In this document: positions 27,264-36,151 of the stretch, in pieces
Layout: each line of letters starts with the position of its first letter
Position numbering within the stretch: the first letter of the stretch is position 1
NCBI GenBank assembly: GCA_001516025.1
Contig: LOEU01000035.1
Location: 107,018-171,017 of the forward strand
Length of the DNA: 64,000 bases
Source: a bacterium BRH_c32
GTDB lineage: Bacteria; Bacteroidota; Ignavibacteria; Ignavibacteriales; Melioribacteraceae
Direction of reading: 5' to 3'
Notes under the pieces: model-generated
What the model was told of the DNA's origin: nothing
Database searches by the model: none
What the model saw: the letters and a program-made list of their open reading frames with translations, nothing else
Program-made: the position numbers and the translations under genes

Positions 27264-30183
27264 GGAGCATCATTTTTTTAGTTGATTGCTCGCCGCCTGC
27301 CTTTAATGAATAGAGATAAATGCCGGACGAAACGTTCATTCCTCCGGCATCTTTACCATTCCAACTCGCCGAATAATTGCCACTGTTCTGAGTATTATTG
27401 ATCAGTGTAATAACTTCCTGTCCAAGCATATTATAAATTTTTAATGATACGAAGGCAGGTTCGGAAAGACAATATTTAATAGTGGTAGATGGATTGAAAG
27501 GATTTGGATAATTTTGCTCTAATAGAAATCCCGTCGGTATTTCTTCTTGCTCGTTTTCAATATCGGTTAAAATACCTGCCTCAGGAGTCGGAAGTTTTTT
27601 ATCGGTATAAATTTTAAATTCACCCGCTTCAAGATTTATGAGAGCTTGCGTATCGGTTACATTAATACTATCTCCTGCAAAGTAATCATACCACCAGCCG
27701 GTAGATTTGAAACTCGGATTTATAGTACCTCCTTTTACATCAAAATTTCCGATTATATTGACGTTCATAGAAGCATCATTTAATTTAATTTTTTTCATAT
27801 AACCGGTTAGTTCCAAGGTGTAATCGGTCGTACTAAAAACAGGATAATTTTTCTTTAGATTAATAAGATAGCTAAAGACCTTATAAACATTAGCTCTATT
27901 TACGTCATCTTGATAATTCCAACGAATTGGTTTAGGACCAACTTTATAACGTTCGTCGCCATAAGGAGAGGGGACTATTCCATTAGGATCAGCAAATTTA
28001 GAAATATCGTAACCGAGCTCACCAAATTGCCAAATCATCTTCGGTCCCGGAACCGTAAAGAAAAAAGCCGCAGCTAATTTTATTCTGTTTAGCCCTGTAT
28101 TAGTTTCTTTTATATTATAATTCGTACCTGAATTTCCGAATTGAGTATTCTTATACATTAAACGTTCTTCATCGTGGCTCTCCATATATCCCACCAAATT
28201 CGGTTTACTAAAATTTCTATATTTATATGAGATGCCGGAAAAATTAGAGTTTGGAAGATATCCCATTGTCGCTTCATTATAATTATAATTTAGATTACCC
28301 CAAAGCATCATTCCATAATCTGAAAGTACTCGCTCTTCACTATTATCGGCAAAGTGTTCGAGTATTACATAAGCGGAAGAATCGGTTTCCCAAATTTTAT
28401 CAGACATTCTTTTTAGAATATTTATTCTTGATTGATCGTAAGCAGCCATAGCATTAGCATTGCCTAAAGTATTTTTTTGAGTGAATCCTTTTGATAAATC
28501 AAAACGGAATCCATCGAACTTATATTCCTTCAACCAATAATCATTTACTCTATCGACCCAATATTTTGTTGAGCTGCTCTCATGGTTCACATCATTAAAT
28601 ACATTAAACTCATGTTTAGGAACGGGATTAAGATATGGACTGAAATCGGCGGGACGGCTAAGTGCACCATTCCAATAAAGACGTGCAAGCGGAGAAGCTC
28701 CCGTTACATGATTAAGCACCATATCCAAAATTACAGCTATACCATTTTCATGACATTTATCGATAAATGCTTTTAACATATTTTTAGTCCCGTAATATTT
28801 ATCCAAAGCTGCATGGAATGCGGGATTATAGCCCCAGCTTTCGTTGCCGTCAAATTCCATTACAGGCATTAGCTCAATAGCATTTACTCCCAGACGCTTG
28901 AGATAGCTAAGCGTATCGCTTAATGTTTGATATGAATGAGTGGAAACAAAATCTCGTACAAGTAATTCATAGATAATTAAATTCTCTTTTGCCGGTTTCA
29001 CAAAATTTGTAATATTCCATTGATATGGTGCTTCGCTTGGTTTTATAGTAGTAACTTGCCATTCTGTTTTTCCGGCAGGATAAGGTTTAAGATAAGGATA
29101 AACAGATGAAGGAATATATTTATCATTCCATGGATCAAGCACTTTTTCGCTAAATGGATCAGCTATTCTTATTTCTCCATCAACAAAATATTGAAAAGCA
29201 TATTCCATTCCGGGCGTAAGATTTTCTAATGTTATCCAAAAAATTGTGCTGTCCGGTCTTATGACTTCCTTATTCATAAAATATTTTTTATCGACTTTCC
29301 AATCTGTATTATCAAAATCGCCGATTAAATAAACGAAATTTTTATATGGCGCGAAAAGGGCAAGAGTAACTTTTGTAGGATCGTCGGTATAATAATTAAT
29401 TCCGGTACGCATTCCCACAGGAAGTGGAGTCGTAGTGAATTCAGGATTACGCAAAATTACAAATTGAACCGAGTCTTTGCTTGTATTATCTTGAGCAACA
29501 ATTTTAATATTGTTTGCCCCCTCCTGAAAACTTACACCAACAAAATCATAATTAAGCGATGTATCTGCCGTTTCAAATTCCTTGTTGTTATTTATGAATA
29601 ATTGAAATGATTTCAATCCTTGAGAACGAATGGCAGTGGCATTAATAGGAAGAGTGCCCGTTGCAGTAATAAATACAGGTGTTCTAAGCGGATCGGTGAA
29701 GGTAGAGCTTACGATAGGGGAATTGAGTGCAATCGATAATCCTTGTTGAAATACATCTAAGAATATATCTTTCCCTCCGGTATCTTTACCCTCTTTGGTT
29801 CTATCGCCGCTTCTAAAAACTAGTGCAATTTTTAAAACTTTTTCCGTTGCCGGAACATTATAAAATGATCTGATACTTGGAGTGATCGAAAGTTTATATA
29901 AATTTGTTTCTACTCGGACTAATTTTGCTTTTGGTATATTGCTACTCCATTCGGCAATTACATATTTCCAATCCGAATCGCTTGAGCTCTTATTTGTGAT
30001 AACTCCCGTATGTGCATAAACATCACCTGAATAATTTTTTAGTCCGGCAGTGCCGAGATCAGCTCTAAAGTATAAATCAATCGCATCATTTTCGGTTGGG
30101 TTGGCTGGTGTTGTATATGCAATCTGTGCATAATTAATTGAGACAAATAATAACAGCGATAATGAAATAATTTTAATACGCAT
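27256..30183 (-). CDS. Large surface GH13 amylase with T9SS sorting domain
   Basis: A 975-residue secreted starch-type glycosidase. Signal peptide 1-20. N-terminal beta domains cover about 21-250, and a CBM48/E-set-like domain with YLIGDFDNTDW is at about 260-345. The GH13 barrel spans about 400-760: DMVLNH at 487-492, nucleophile D562 in FDGFRFDLSKG, acid/base E609 in VILEHFADN and D671 in ESHDEE. A T9SS type A sorting domain takes the last 87 residues from 889 (NYPNPFNPSTTIKY, then SSGIYLYSLKAG and KKMMLLK). It should be secreted by T9SS and be anchored to the cell surface or released. It lies 51 bases downstream of a TonB-receptor-like gene on the same strand. Confidence 0.95.
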   Translation of the reverse strand: MRIKIISLSLLLFVSINYAQIAYTTPANPTENDAIDLYFRADLGTAGLKNYSGDVYAHTGVITNKSSSDSDWKYVIAEWSSNIPKAKLVRVETNLYKLSITPSIRSFYNVPATEKVLKIALVFRSGDRTKEGKDTGGKDIFLDVFQQGLSIALNSPIVSSTFTDPLRTPVFITATGTLPINATAIRSQGLKSFQLFINNNKEFETADTSLNYDFVGVSFQEGANNIKIVAQDNTSKDSVQFVILRNPEFTTTPLPVGMRTGINYYTDDPTKVTLALFAPYKNFVYLIGDFDNTDWKVDKKYFMNKEVIRPDSTIFWITLENLTPGMEYAFQYFVDGEIRIADPFSEKVLDPWNDKYIPSSVYPYLKPYPAGKTEWQVTTIKPSEAPYQWNITNFVKPAKENLIIYELLVRDFVSTHSYQTLSDTLSYLKRLGVNAIELMPVMEFDGNESWGYNPAFHAALDKYYGTKNMLKAFIDKCHENGIAVILDMVLNHVTGASPLARLYWNGALSRPADFSPYLNPVPKHEFNVFNDVNHESSSTKYWVDRVNDYWLKEYKFDGFRFDLSKGFTQKNTLGNANAMAAYDQSRINILKRMSDKIWETDSSAYVILEHFADNSEERVLSDYGMMLWGNLNYNYNEATMGYLPNSNFSGISYKYRNFSKPNLVGYMESHDEERLMYKNTQFGNSGTNYNIKETNTGLNRIKLAAAFFFTVPGPKMIWQFGELGYDISKFADPNGIVPSPYGDERYKVGPKPIRWNYQDDVNRANVYKVFSYLINLKKNYPVFSTTDYTLELTGYMKKIKLNDASMNVNIIGNFDVKGGTINPSFKSTGWWYDYFAGDSINVTDTQALINLEAGEFKIYTDKKLPTPEAGILTDIENEQEEIPTGFLLEQNYPNPFNPSTTIKYCLSEPAFVSLKIYNMLGQEVITLINNTQNSGNYSASWNGKDAGGMNVSSGIYLYSLKAGGEQSTKKMMLLK

Positions 30184-30234
30184 CGTTTTTCCTAATATCT
30201 GTTTAAGTGAGTAAAGTTAAGCAGGGGAAAGAAA

Positions 30235-32100
30235 TTAATCAAGGAAATCCCAAGCCACTCCGAATCGGAGTCCTCTTTGGTACATTGGATAGATTGGAAC
30301 AATAAAGTAATCTCTTCCGAGTAAATTTTCCCATGTAAAATATATTGTAGCAGCATCCTGAATTCTGCCCGAAACGAAGAAATCAATTTGAAAATCATCT
30401 TTATCTAAATGATAACGCGGATAGTTGCTCAAAAAGGTAATATTGAATTCACTGTAAAATCTATAATTAAAGCCTGTTTTGAGATTTAGATTTTGTTCGA
30501 ATAAAATGTCTTCATAATAGATTCCGCCGGTAGAGATAAATTGAGAGACATAAAATGAGTTATTGGATGAAAGTATTATTTTCCAGAATTTTAAATTAAG
30601 ATTAGCGTTTATTCCGTGAAGACTATTATTATAATGGAAATACCCGATTGAAAGATCAGACTTATCGAATTTGAATTTGGCTCGTGCTTCGGCAAGAGTT
30701 AATTTTCTCTTGTATGTATCGAAAGTAACGGGATAAAAATAATCAGAAAAAATTAATTCCGGCCTTTGGAATCGCGATAAGCCAAAATAAAGAGAAGTAC
30801 TTTTGCTAAGAAAAAGCTCACTCTCTGCACCTACACCAATATAATCGTTTCCTCTATATTTTAGATACTTAGCAAAAGCAGTTCCTTTTAATGTATTGAA
30901 AAAGAAAGCTGTACCTTCGGCTGAAGCCGAATAGGTATTTACATCAATAGAAACGGTGCTAAGATTAGTTCCATGTTTCGCCCTCTCGATATTTCCTATA
31001 AGACGCAAATTAAAAATAGAAATTCCGATATCCTGCTTTGCCTGAACTCCGAATAGATGATATTTATTATCTTGAACTATGGGTGAAATTCCATCTTGAA
31101 AATCCATTCCGGTCGGATCGTTGATGCGATATTCCGAAAGATTATCTTGGTAATAAAGTGATAGATCGGAAATAATTTTTTCGTTGAATCGATGGAGTAA
31201 CCGTAATCCTGCAATTTGCGATGAAGATTTTTGATATCGATTAGTAAATCTCACCGGCGCTAAAAAATTATCATAGAGACTATCGATACTTGTTTCGAAT
31301 ACAATGCCACCGTTTAATTGGATATTGGATTTTAAGTAAGAGTAGTCCGCGAATAGATTGGTATTGCCCGATAAAATATATTGTAAACGAATAGATCCTT
31401 GCCAAAGACTTCCGCTGCTATTAACGAAATTTGATTCCGCCGATCCATTTGTAATTTCAACAAAGGTTCTAAACTTTGGAGAGAGGAAAGCATTGAATTG
31501 GAAATCCGCAAATCCTTCGTCATTAGGTGCTTGAATAAATCGAATGCGTGAATGCGGCTTACCGCTTAGTTTATTTCGAGAAATAAAATTTACTGTAACG
31601 GGATTATTTATCGATGAAAAAAGAAATCCTTTTGGAAGAGAAATTATTTCCATCGAGTCGATCGATTCGGATTGATAATTATTTAGATCGAACGAATTAT
31701 TTATTCTGTTATTTATATTGATTCCGTTATCGAGATAGGAGATGGAATTGAAGCCAAGATTATAAAGACGAACTTCAGAAGGTTGAAGATACTGCCCCAA
31801 ATCATTTAAGTGTCCATAAGGTAAAGAAGTAAATAGATTCCCTGTGTAACGGTAATCGGCTCTATCGATTTCTTTTTTTGTTAAGATTGTGTAGTCATCA
31901 TAAGCTTCAATAAATACAGGCTTAATCGTATCTTGAACCATAATAGTTTTAAGAGAATCTACCGAATTAATCTTAGAGGAATCTATTTTTACTATTGAGG
32001 AATCCGGAGTGAAAATGCGGATTTTTGTTGAATCAGTTTGAGCAGAGATCACGCTTAACTGAATTAAAATAAATAATATGTATCGAAGAAGAAATTTCAT
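30235..32100 (-). CDS. TonB-dependent-receptor-like outer-membrane barrel
   Basis: A 621-residue protein with signal peptide 1-20, a Ser/Asp/Lys-rich stretch to about residue 65, and a plug-like region (about 70-160) containing LPYGHLNDLGQYLQPSEVRLYNLGFNSISYLDNG split over conserved turns and SIDSMEIISLPKG. A beta-barrel follows to the terminal GVAWDFLD. There is no CarboxypepD_reg domain and it is much shorter than SusC, so it is not a classical SusC. It may be a substrate-specific receptor; its position directly upstream of the T9SS amylase suggests a role in glucan uptake. No SusD partner is present. Confidence 0.75.
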   Translation of the reverse strand: MKFLLRYILFILIQLSVISAQTDSTKIRIFTPDSSIVKIDSSKINSVDSLKTIMVQDTIKPVFIEAYDDYTILTKKEIDRADYRYTGNLFTSLPYGHLNDLGQYLQPSEVRLYNLGFNSISYLDNGININNRINNSFDLNNYQSESIDSMEIISLPKGFLFSSINNPVTVNFISRNKLSGKPHSRIRFIQAPNDEGFADFQFNAFLSPKFRTFVEITNGSAESNFVNSSGSLWQGSIRLQYILSGNTNLFADYSYLKSNIQLNGGIVFETSIDSLYDNFLAPVRFTNRYQKSSSQIAGLRLLHRFNEKIISDLSLYYQDNLSEYRINDPTGMDFQDGISPIVQDNKYHLFGVQAKQDIGISIFNLRLIGNIERAKHGTNLSTVSIDVNTYSASAEGTAFFFNTLKGTAFAKYLKYRGNDYIGVGAESELFLSKSTSLYFGLSRFQRPELIFSDYFYPVTFDTYKRKLTLAEARAKFKFDKSDLSIGYFHYNNSLHGINANLNLKFWKIILSSNNSFYVSQFISTGGIYYEDILFEQNLNLKTGFNYRFYSEFNITFLSNYPRYHLDKDDFQIDFFVSGRIQDAATIYFTWENLLGRDYFIVPIYPMYQRGLRFGVAWDFLD

Positions 32101-32299
32101 TTTACCAAAGTTTATTAAAGTAAAAATAAGGTAATAAATATCGAGTTACAAAGGAGATCAGGTAAAACATAAGCTTAATAGACCCTAATAAATATTAAGC
32201 AATAATTGTATTTATGAAGAATTTATGTTTGTTTTAAGAAAAAAAATTTCTATTTTTTAAGTGAAATTTATTTCATACACAAAAGAAAGGAAAAGCACA

Positions 32300-32587
32300 A
32301 TGGCAATGACAAAAGGTCAAATCTTAGACCATTTAGCAAAAAAACTCAGTGTAACAAAAAAACAAGCTGGCGTTTTTTTAGAAGAATTTGTGCAGTTAAC
32401 TTACAAAGAAGCCAAAAAAGAATTTGTTATTCCCGGCTTAGGTAAATTATTAATTGTAAGTAGAAAAGCAAGAAAGGGGAGAAACCCTGCTACAGGCGAA
32501 GCTATTAAAATTCCTGCTAAAAAAGTGTTAAAATTCAGAATTGCAAAAGCAGCTAAAGATGCAATTCTTCCTGCAAAAAAGAAATAG
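32300..32587 (+). CDS. HU/IHF-family DNA-binding protein
   Basis: A 95-residue nucleoid protein. The N-terminal helices (MTKGQILDHLAKKLSVTKKQ) and the DNA-binding arm GKLLIVSRKARKGRNPATGE with the R-NP-TGE motif are clear. The C-terminus is AAKDAILPAKKK. I chose the ATG at 32300, which has AAAGGAAA about 7 bases upstream; the longer frame from a GTG at 32261 adds 13 residues foreign to the family. The 199 bases upstream are free of genes and AT-rich, and presumably hold its promoter. A strong terminator follows. Confidence 0.95.
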   Translation: MAMTKGQILDHLAKKLSVTKKQAGVFLEEFVQLTYKEAKKEFVIPGLGKLLIVSRKARKGRNPATGEAIKIPAKKVLKFRIAKAAKDAILPAKKK

Positions 32588-32610
32588 TTGTTAAATTAGA
32601 TTCGTATTTC

Positions 32611-32644
32611 TAAGCCCGTTAATTTTAACGGGCTTATTTTTTTT
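32611..32644 (+). terminator. Intrinsic terminator of the HU gene
   Basis: Stem TAAGCCCGTTAA / TTAACGGGCTTA (32611-32622 and 32625-32636) followed by eight T (32637-32644). The loop is effectively the central AATTTTAA. Confidence 0.92.
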
Positions 32645-32680
32645 AAATAATTCTTTATTCGATTTCAAAATGAAAACATT

Positions 32681-34162
32681 ATGGCTAAAGACTATACATT
32701 AAGCAAATCATCTTATATCAAAGGATTACAATGCGAAAAACAGCTTTATTTATATAAGCATTTTTATGATACGCAGGATAAATATTCAGAGATGCAATTA
32801 GCAATCTTCCGCAAGGGTACGAGTACCGGAATATTAGCTCAAAGTCTCTTTTCCGAGGGAACGGACGCTTCATCAAGTTCTCATTTTCTTTATAAAGAGG
32901 GAATTGAAAAAACTAATGCTTTGATGCAAAATCAAAATCAAACAATCTACGAGGCTTCTTTTTTATTTGATGAACTTCTTATAATTGCGGATATTGTTGT
33001 TAAACATGGGGATTTAATTAATGTCTATGAAGTAAAGAGCACAACTTCGGTAAGTGATGTAATTTTAAATGATGCGGCTATTCAATATCACGTAATAACT
33101 AATGCCGGATATAAGATTAATGATTTTTTTATTATACATATAAATAAAAACTATGTTCGTGATGGAGAATTAGATATTAATTCTCTTTTTGTAATTAAGT
33201 CGGTTAAGAATAAAATTAAATCACTTCAAAAAAATGTTCGCAGTAATATTATTCGATTCAATAATGTTTTGAATCAAGACAAAGCGCCTCAAATGGATAT
33301 TGGTCCGCATTGCACTAATCCATATTCATGCGGATTTATCGGAACTTGTTGGAAGGAAATACCTGAATATTCGGTATTTAATATCGCAGGTTTATCTCAG
33401 GAGAAAAAATTTGATCTATATTATAAAGGGATAACGGAATTAAAAAATATTCCTCGTGAATATTCGCTCACTCCCTTGCAATGGCTGCAGGTTAATAGTG
33501 AATTAAATAACGAAAAAATAATTAAACGAAATGAGATAAAAACATTTCTCTCGGGTTTAAGATATCCATTACATTTTCTAGATTTTGAATCATTTCAACC
33601 GGCAGTGCCATTATTTAATAAGTCCAAACCCTATCAGCAAATTCCATTTCAATTTTCTTTGCATGTTCAAGAGCGTGAAGATTCTCCCCTTAAACATTAT
33701 GAATTTCTTTGCGAACCGGGCATCGATCCAAGAACTAAATTAGCCGATGCCTTGATACCATTGATTAATGCTGGTGGGAGTGTGGTGGTTTATAACAAAA
33801 TTTTTGAAGTAAATATTCTAAATAAGATTGCTGTGGATTTCCCTGAATACTTAGAGGATATCGAAAAAATATTAAACTGCATTATAGATTTAATGGAACC
33901 TTTTCAAAAGAGATATTACTATTCTCCCGATCTCAAGGGGTCTTATTCTATTAAAAGTGTATTGCCTTCGTTAGTGCCGGAATTAAGTTATTCCCGCTTA
34001 GCAATTAAAGAAGGGGGCGAAGCATCCCTTTTTTATGAGCAGTTATGGATAGAAGAGGACTACCGAAAAATAGAATCGGTTAAAGAGAGTCTCCTGCGCT
34101 ACTGCGAATTAGATACTCTGGCAATGGTGAAGATTGTTGAAAGACTTAAGGAGTTGATATAA
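32681..34162 (+). CDS. DUF2779 protein: Cas4/RecB-like Fe-S nuclease fused to a DEDD exonuclease-like domain
   Basis: 493 residues. The N-terminal half has features of PDDEXK nucleases: GLQCEKQLYLY with C18, D104 in IIADIV, and E117-x-K119 in YEVKS. It then has three cysteines C211, C217 and C223 (CTNPYSCGFIGTC), which together with C18 would bind a 4Fe-4S cluster as in Cas4 and AddB. The C-terminal half matches DUF2779, an RNase H-fold DEDD domain: D301 and E303 (LDFES), N372/E376 (YNKIFE), D403 (IIDLM) and D478 (YCELDTLAM). All acidic residues of both candidate active sites are present. Function is unknown; the architecture implies a DNA or RNA processing enzyme. It is convergent with the thermonuclease/portal/terminase cassette across 260 bases that hold nothing recognisable. 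Confidence 0.88.
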   Translation: MAKDYTLSKSSYIKGLQCEKQLYLYKHFYDTQDKYSEMQLAIFRKGTSTGILAQSLFSEGTDASSSSHFLYKEGIEKTNALMQNQNQTIYEASFLFDELLIIADIVVKHGDLINVYEVKSTTSVSDVILNDAAIQYHVITNAGYKINDFFIIHINKNYVRDGELDINSLFVIKSVKNKIKSLQKNVRSNIIRFNNVLNQDKAPQMDIGPHCTNPYSCGFIGTCWKEIPEYSVFNIAGLSQEKKFDLYYKGITELKNIPREYSLTPLQWLQVNSELNNEKIIKRNEIKTFLSGLRYPLHFLDFESFQPAVPLFNKSKPYQQIPFQFSLHVQEREDSPLKHYEFLCEPGIDPRTKLADALIPLINAGGSVVVYNKIFEVNILNKIAVDFPEYLEDIEKILNCIIDLMEPFQKRYYYSPDLKGSYSIKSVLPSLVPELSYSRLAIKEGGEASLFYEQLWIEEDYRKIESVKESLLRYCELDTLAMVKIVERLKELI

Positions 34163-34422
34163 AAAACACGATAAAACAATTACATAGAGATGAAGTAAAG
34201 TGTTTTCAGTTAACGCAAAGAGAGTCCATATAAGGTGCATTTTTTAGGGGAGCTAAATTAAGGAAGTAAATAATAACAGCTAATTTGTTATTGAAACACA
34301 TTTCTAATTGTAATCTAAAAACTCGAACCAATAAGAGAAAATATTATTACGATTTCTATCAGAGTAGAGGAATGTTTCCCAATTCTATTCTTCATAACCA
34401 AAAAGTGTAACAATGCTTTGTT

Positions 34423-34938
34423 CTATTCCTCCGACCAGAGTCCTTTTTTATTCTCTCTTGCGTAACGCAAACTTTCCCGGAATCGTTCTTCATATTTAAC
34501 ATTCGGAGGATAAGTAAGAGTATTAGCAAAACCCTCTTTTACAAGTAGATCATTAAGCATCTGCCCATCGCTTAAATAGATATAAGCGAGAATCCGTCCG
34601 TATTGATCGCGATGAGTTACATCATATTCAAGACGGATACCGTCCCCCGGTTTAATAATCGATTTAAGAAAATTCTTCGCACGGATACCCATTTTTTTAA
34701 TCTCTTTTACATCAGTATTGGTGCGCTTAGCGTCTTTCTTCGCTTTTTTATTTAGTCTCGATTCGGGTGTATCGATTCCGATTAATCTTACTTTTTCTTT
34801 TTGCCCCTCTAATAGAATTTCAATAGTATCGCCATCGATTATGCGCGAAACCAATACCTCGTTTTCTGTCCGCTTGCTGCATGAAGTTGCAAAAATTAAT
34901 AAAAGAAAAAAGTAATAATAGAAAAAATGTTTTCTCAC
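34423..34938 (-). CDS. Thermonuclease-family (SNase-like) lipoprotein
   Basis: A 171-residue nuclease lipoprotein. I start it at the GTG of 34938 because GAGGGG lies about 6 bases upstream and the signal peptide VRKHFFYYYFFLLLIFATSC begins there; the frame can be extended to 34965. The lipobox cysteine is C20. The SNase fold has DGDTIEI (D35, D37), R51, D56 and E59 in VRLIGIDTPE, and R115 in YGRILAY, so the calcium site and both catalytic arginines of staphylococcal nuclease are conserved. It presumably cuts nucleic acid outside the cytoplasm. It follows the phage portal gene by 38 bases (11 from the longer start) on the same strand, but has its own TAAATTTG box. Confidence 0.92.
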   Translation of the reverse strand: MRKHFFYYYFFLLLIFATSCSKRTENEVLVSRIIDGDTIEILLEGQKEKVRLIGIDTPESRLNKKAKKDAKRTNTDVKEIKKMGIRAKNFLKSIIKPGDGIRLEYDVTHRDQYGRILAYIYLSDGQMLNDLLVKEGFANTLTYPPNVKYEERFRESLRYARENKKGLWSEE

Positions 34939-34962
34939 ACCACCCCTCAAAATTAGTCCTCC

Positions 34963-34970
34963 CAAATTTA
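34963..34970 (-). promoter_or_regulatory. Candidate -7 box (TAAATTTG) of the thermonuclease gene
   Basis: TAnnTTTG match in the short gap between the portal gene and the thermonuclease, 24 bases before the GTG start. No -33 TTG at the right distance. Confidence 0.3.
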
Positions 34971-34976
34971 CAATTT

Positions 34977-36128
34977 TTATAGAGAGAAATCCTTTTCATT
35001 CAGGTTATAGCGTTTAATAAAATATTCTTTTGAAAACTTTATTCCCATCTGAGTGAGCTTTACATCTCTATCTGCTGATTCTTCAATCACATTTTCCTTA
35101 CGCATAAAACGAATTTTCGGTGATTCGATCTTTCCATAATTCAAATGAACGTAATACTCAAATAGCTTATTGAAAGCTTTCTCAACTAATTTTTTGTCTG
35201 ATATCCCGATATATTCCAATAACTCTTTATGAATCTCACTCGATTTATAGTTGCCATATTTTTGCATCTCGGTCGTGAGAGTAACCGAGAGTATCGCTTT
35301 AGAGATTTCGCGATTATGGAAATTAACGAGATTTTCAAAAAGTCCACCGACTTCATTCTTCGGATTTTCAATAAAATCAACGAGCGTCCCCTCTTTCATC
35401 ACTGAGATATTACTATCGATCATATCGCTTAATTGATTGAGTAGCAACTCCTTCTCCTCTTCGGAGGCAGCGATGGGATATTTACCTACTAAAAACGGAA
35501 CACCATATCGCTCGGTCAATAGCTGCCATTGCCTTAATACTTCCCGTTTGAAAATTACGCTCCAATAGCATCTGCTTAATAATTTTTCGCCATAAGGATT
35601 ATCGAAAGTCGGCTTATTCTGAATAAGAATAAATTTATAATCGGGGAGAGTAGTTCCTTTATCAAAAATGAAAAATCCATTACTGCTTTCTCTTAATCGG
35701 AGCTGATTCTTATCATCAAAAAAGAAATATTCCTGTGGACGGTCGAGTATGTCTATCGGCACTATTTTTCCGTTGATCATTTTCCAATATATTTCGCCGA
35801 CAGAGAATCCATAAAAAATAGAATCGAGGAATCCGGAAATTATTTTAGAAGTCTCCAAATTATTCATAATCAATATTATTTCATTAAGTATCTTTTTATC
35901 CCTTGCAAAATCGAGCTCATAATCCATCTGCATCACTTGCATTTTTCTCTGCTGCGAAGCGGCAACTACATGCGGGTCATTCATTATATCGCGCAAGATG
36001 CTATAATCATAATTGTTCTCGCTAAGAATCTTATCCGGATCCGCGAGTGCCGTACCAATACGGCTATAATGAGAAATCCTATCTCGTGTAATATAGGGGG
36101 AAGTCAGATTAAATTTTGTGTTTGTCAT
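34977..36128 (-). CDS. Phage portal protein, DUF935 (Mu gp29-like)
   Basis: A 383-residue protein of the DUF935 family, the portal of Mu-like phages, which forms the dodecameric ring through which DNA enters the capsid. Matching features are the N-terminal LTSPYITRDRISHYSRIGTA region, DPHVVAASQQRKMQVMQMDYEL, LDSIFYGFSVGEIYW, and KREVLRQWQLLTERYGVPFLVGKYP, which is the most characteristic block. It is somewhat shorter than Mu gp29 because it ends soon after the clip/wing region. The frame is intact. It lies 23 bases downstream of the terminase gene, as gp28-gp29 do in Mu. No scaffold, capsid or head-morphogenesis gene follows; the next gene is a thermonuclease. Confidence 0.88.
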   Translation of the reverse strand: MTNTKFNLTSPYITRDRISHYSRIGTALADPDKILSENNYDYSILRDIMNDPHVVAASQQRKMQVMQMDYELDFARDKKILNEIILIMNNLETSKIISGFLDSIFYGFSVGEIYWKMINGKIVPIDILDRPQEYFFFDDKNQLRLRESSNGFFIFDKGTTLPDYKFILIQNKPTFDNPYGEKLLSRCYWSVIFKREVLRQWQLLTERYGVPFLVGKYPIAASEEEKELLLNQLSDMIDSNISVMKEGTLVDFIENPKNEVGGLFENLVNFHNREISKAILSVTLTTEMQKYGNYKSSEIHKELLEYIGISDKKLVEKAFNKLFEYYVHLNYGKIESPKIRFMRKENVIEESADRDVKLTQMGIKFSKEYFIKRYNLNEKDFSL

Positions 36129-36151
36129 TTTATCACCTTTTATTATTATAA

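Noticed and set aside
32261..32299. GTG start 39 bases upstream for the HU protein
   Set aside because: The extra residues do not fit the HU family and the ATG at 32300 has a ribosome site.
34163..34422. Phage attachment site or remnant next to the terminase cassette
   Set aside because: I looked for direct repeats between this gap and 37463-37560 and for tRNA-like sequence and found none by eye.
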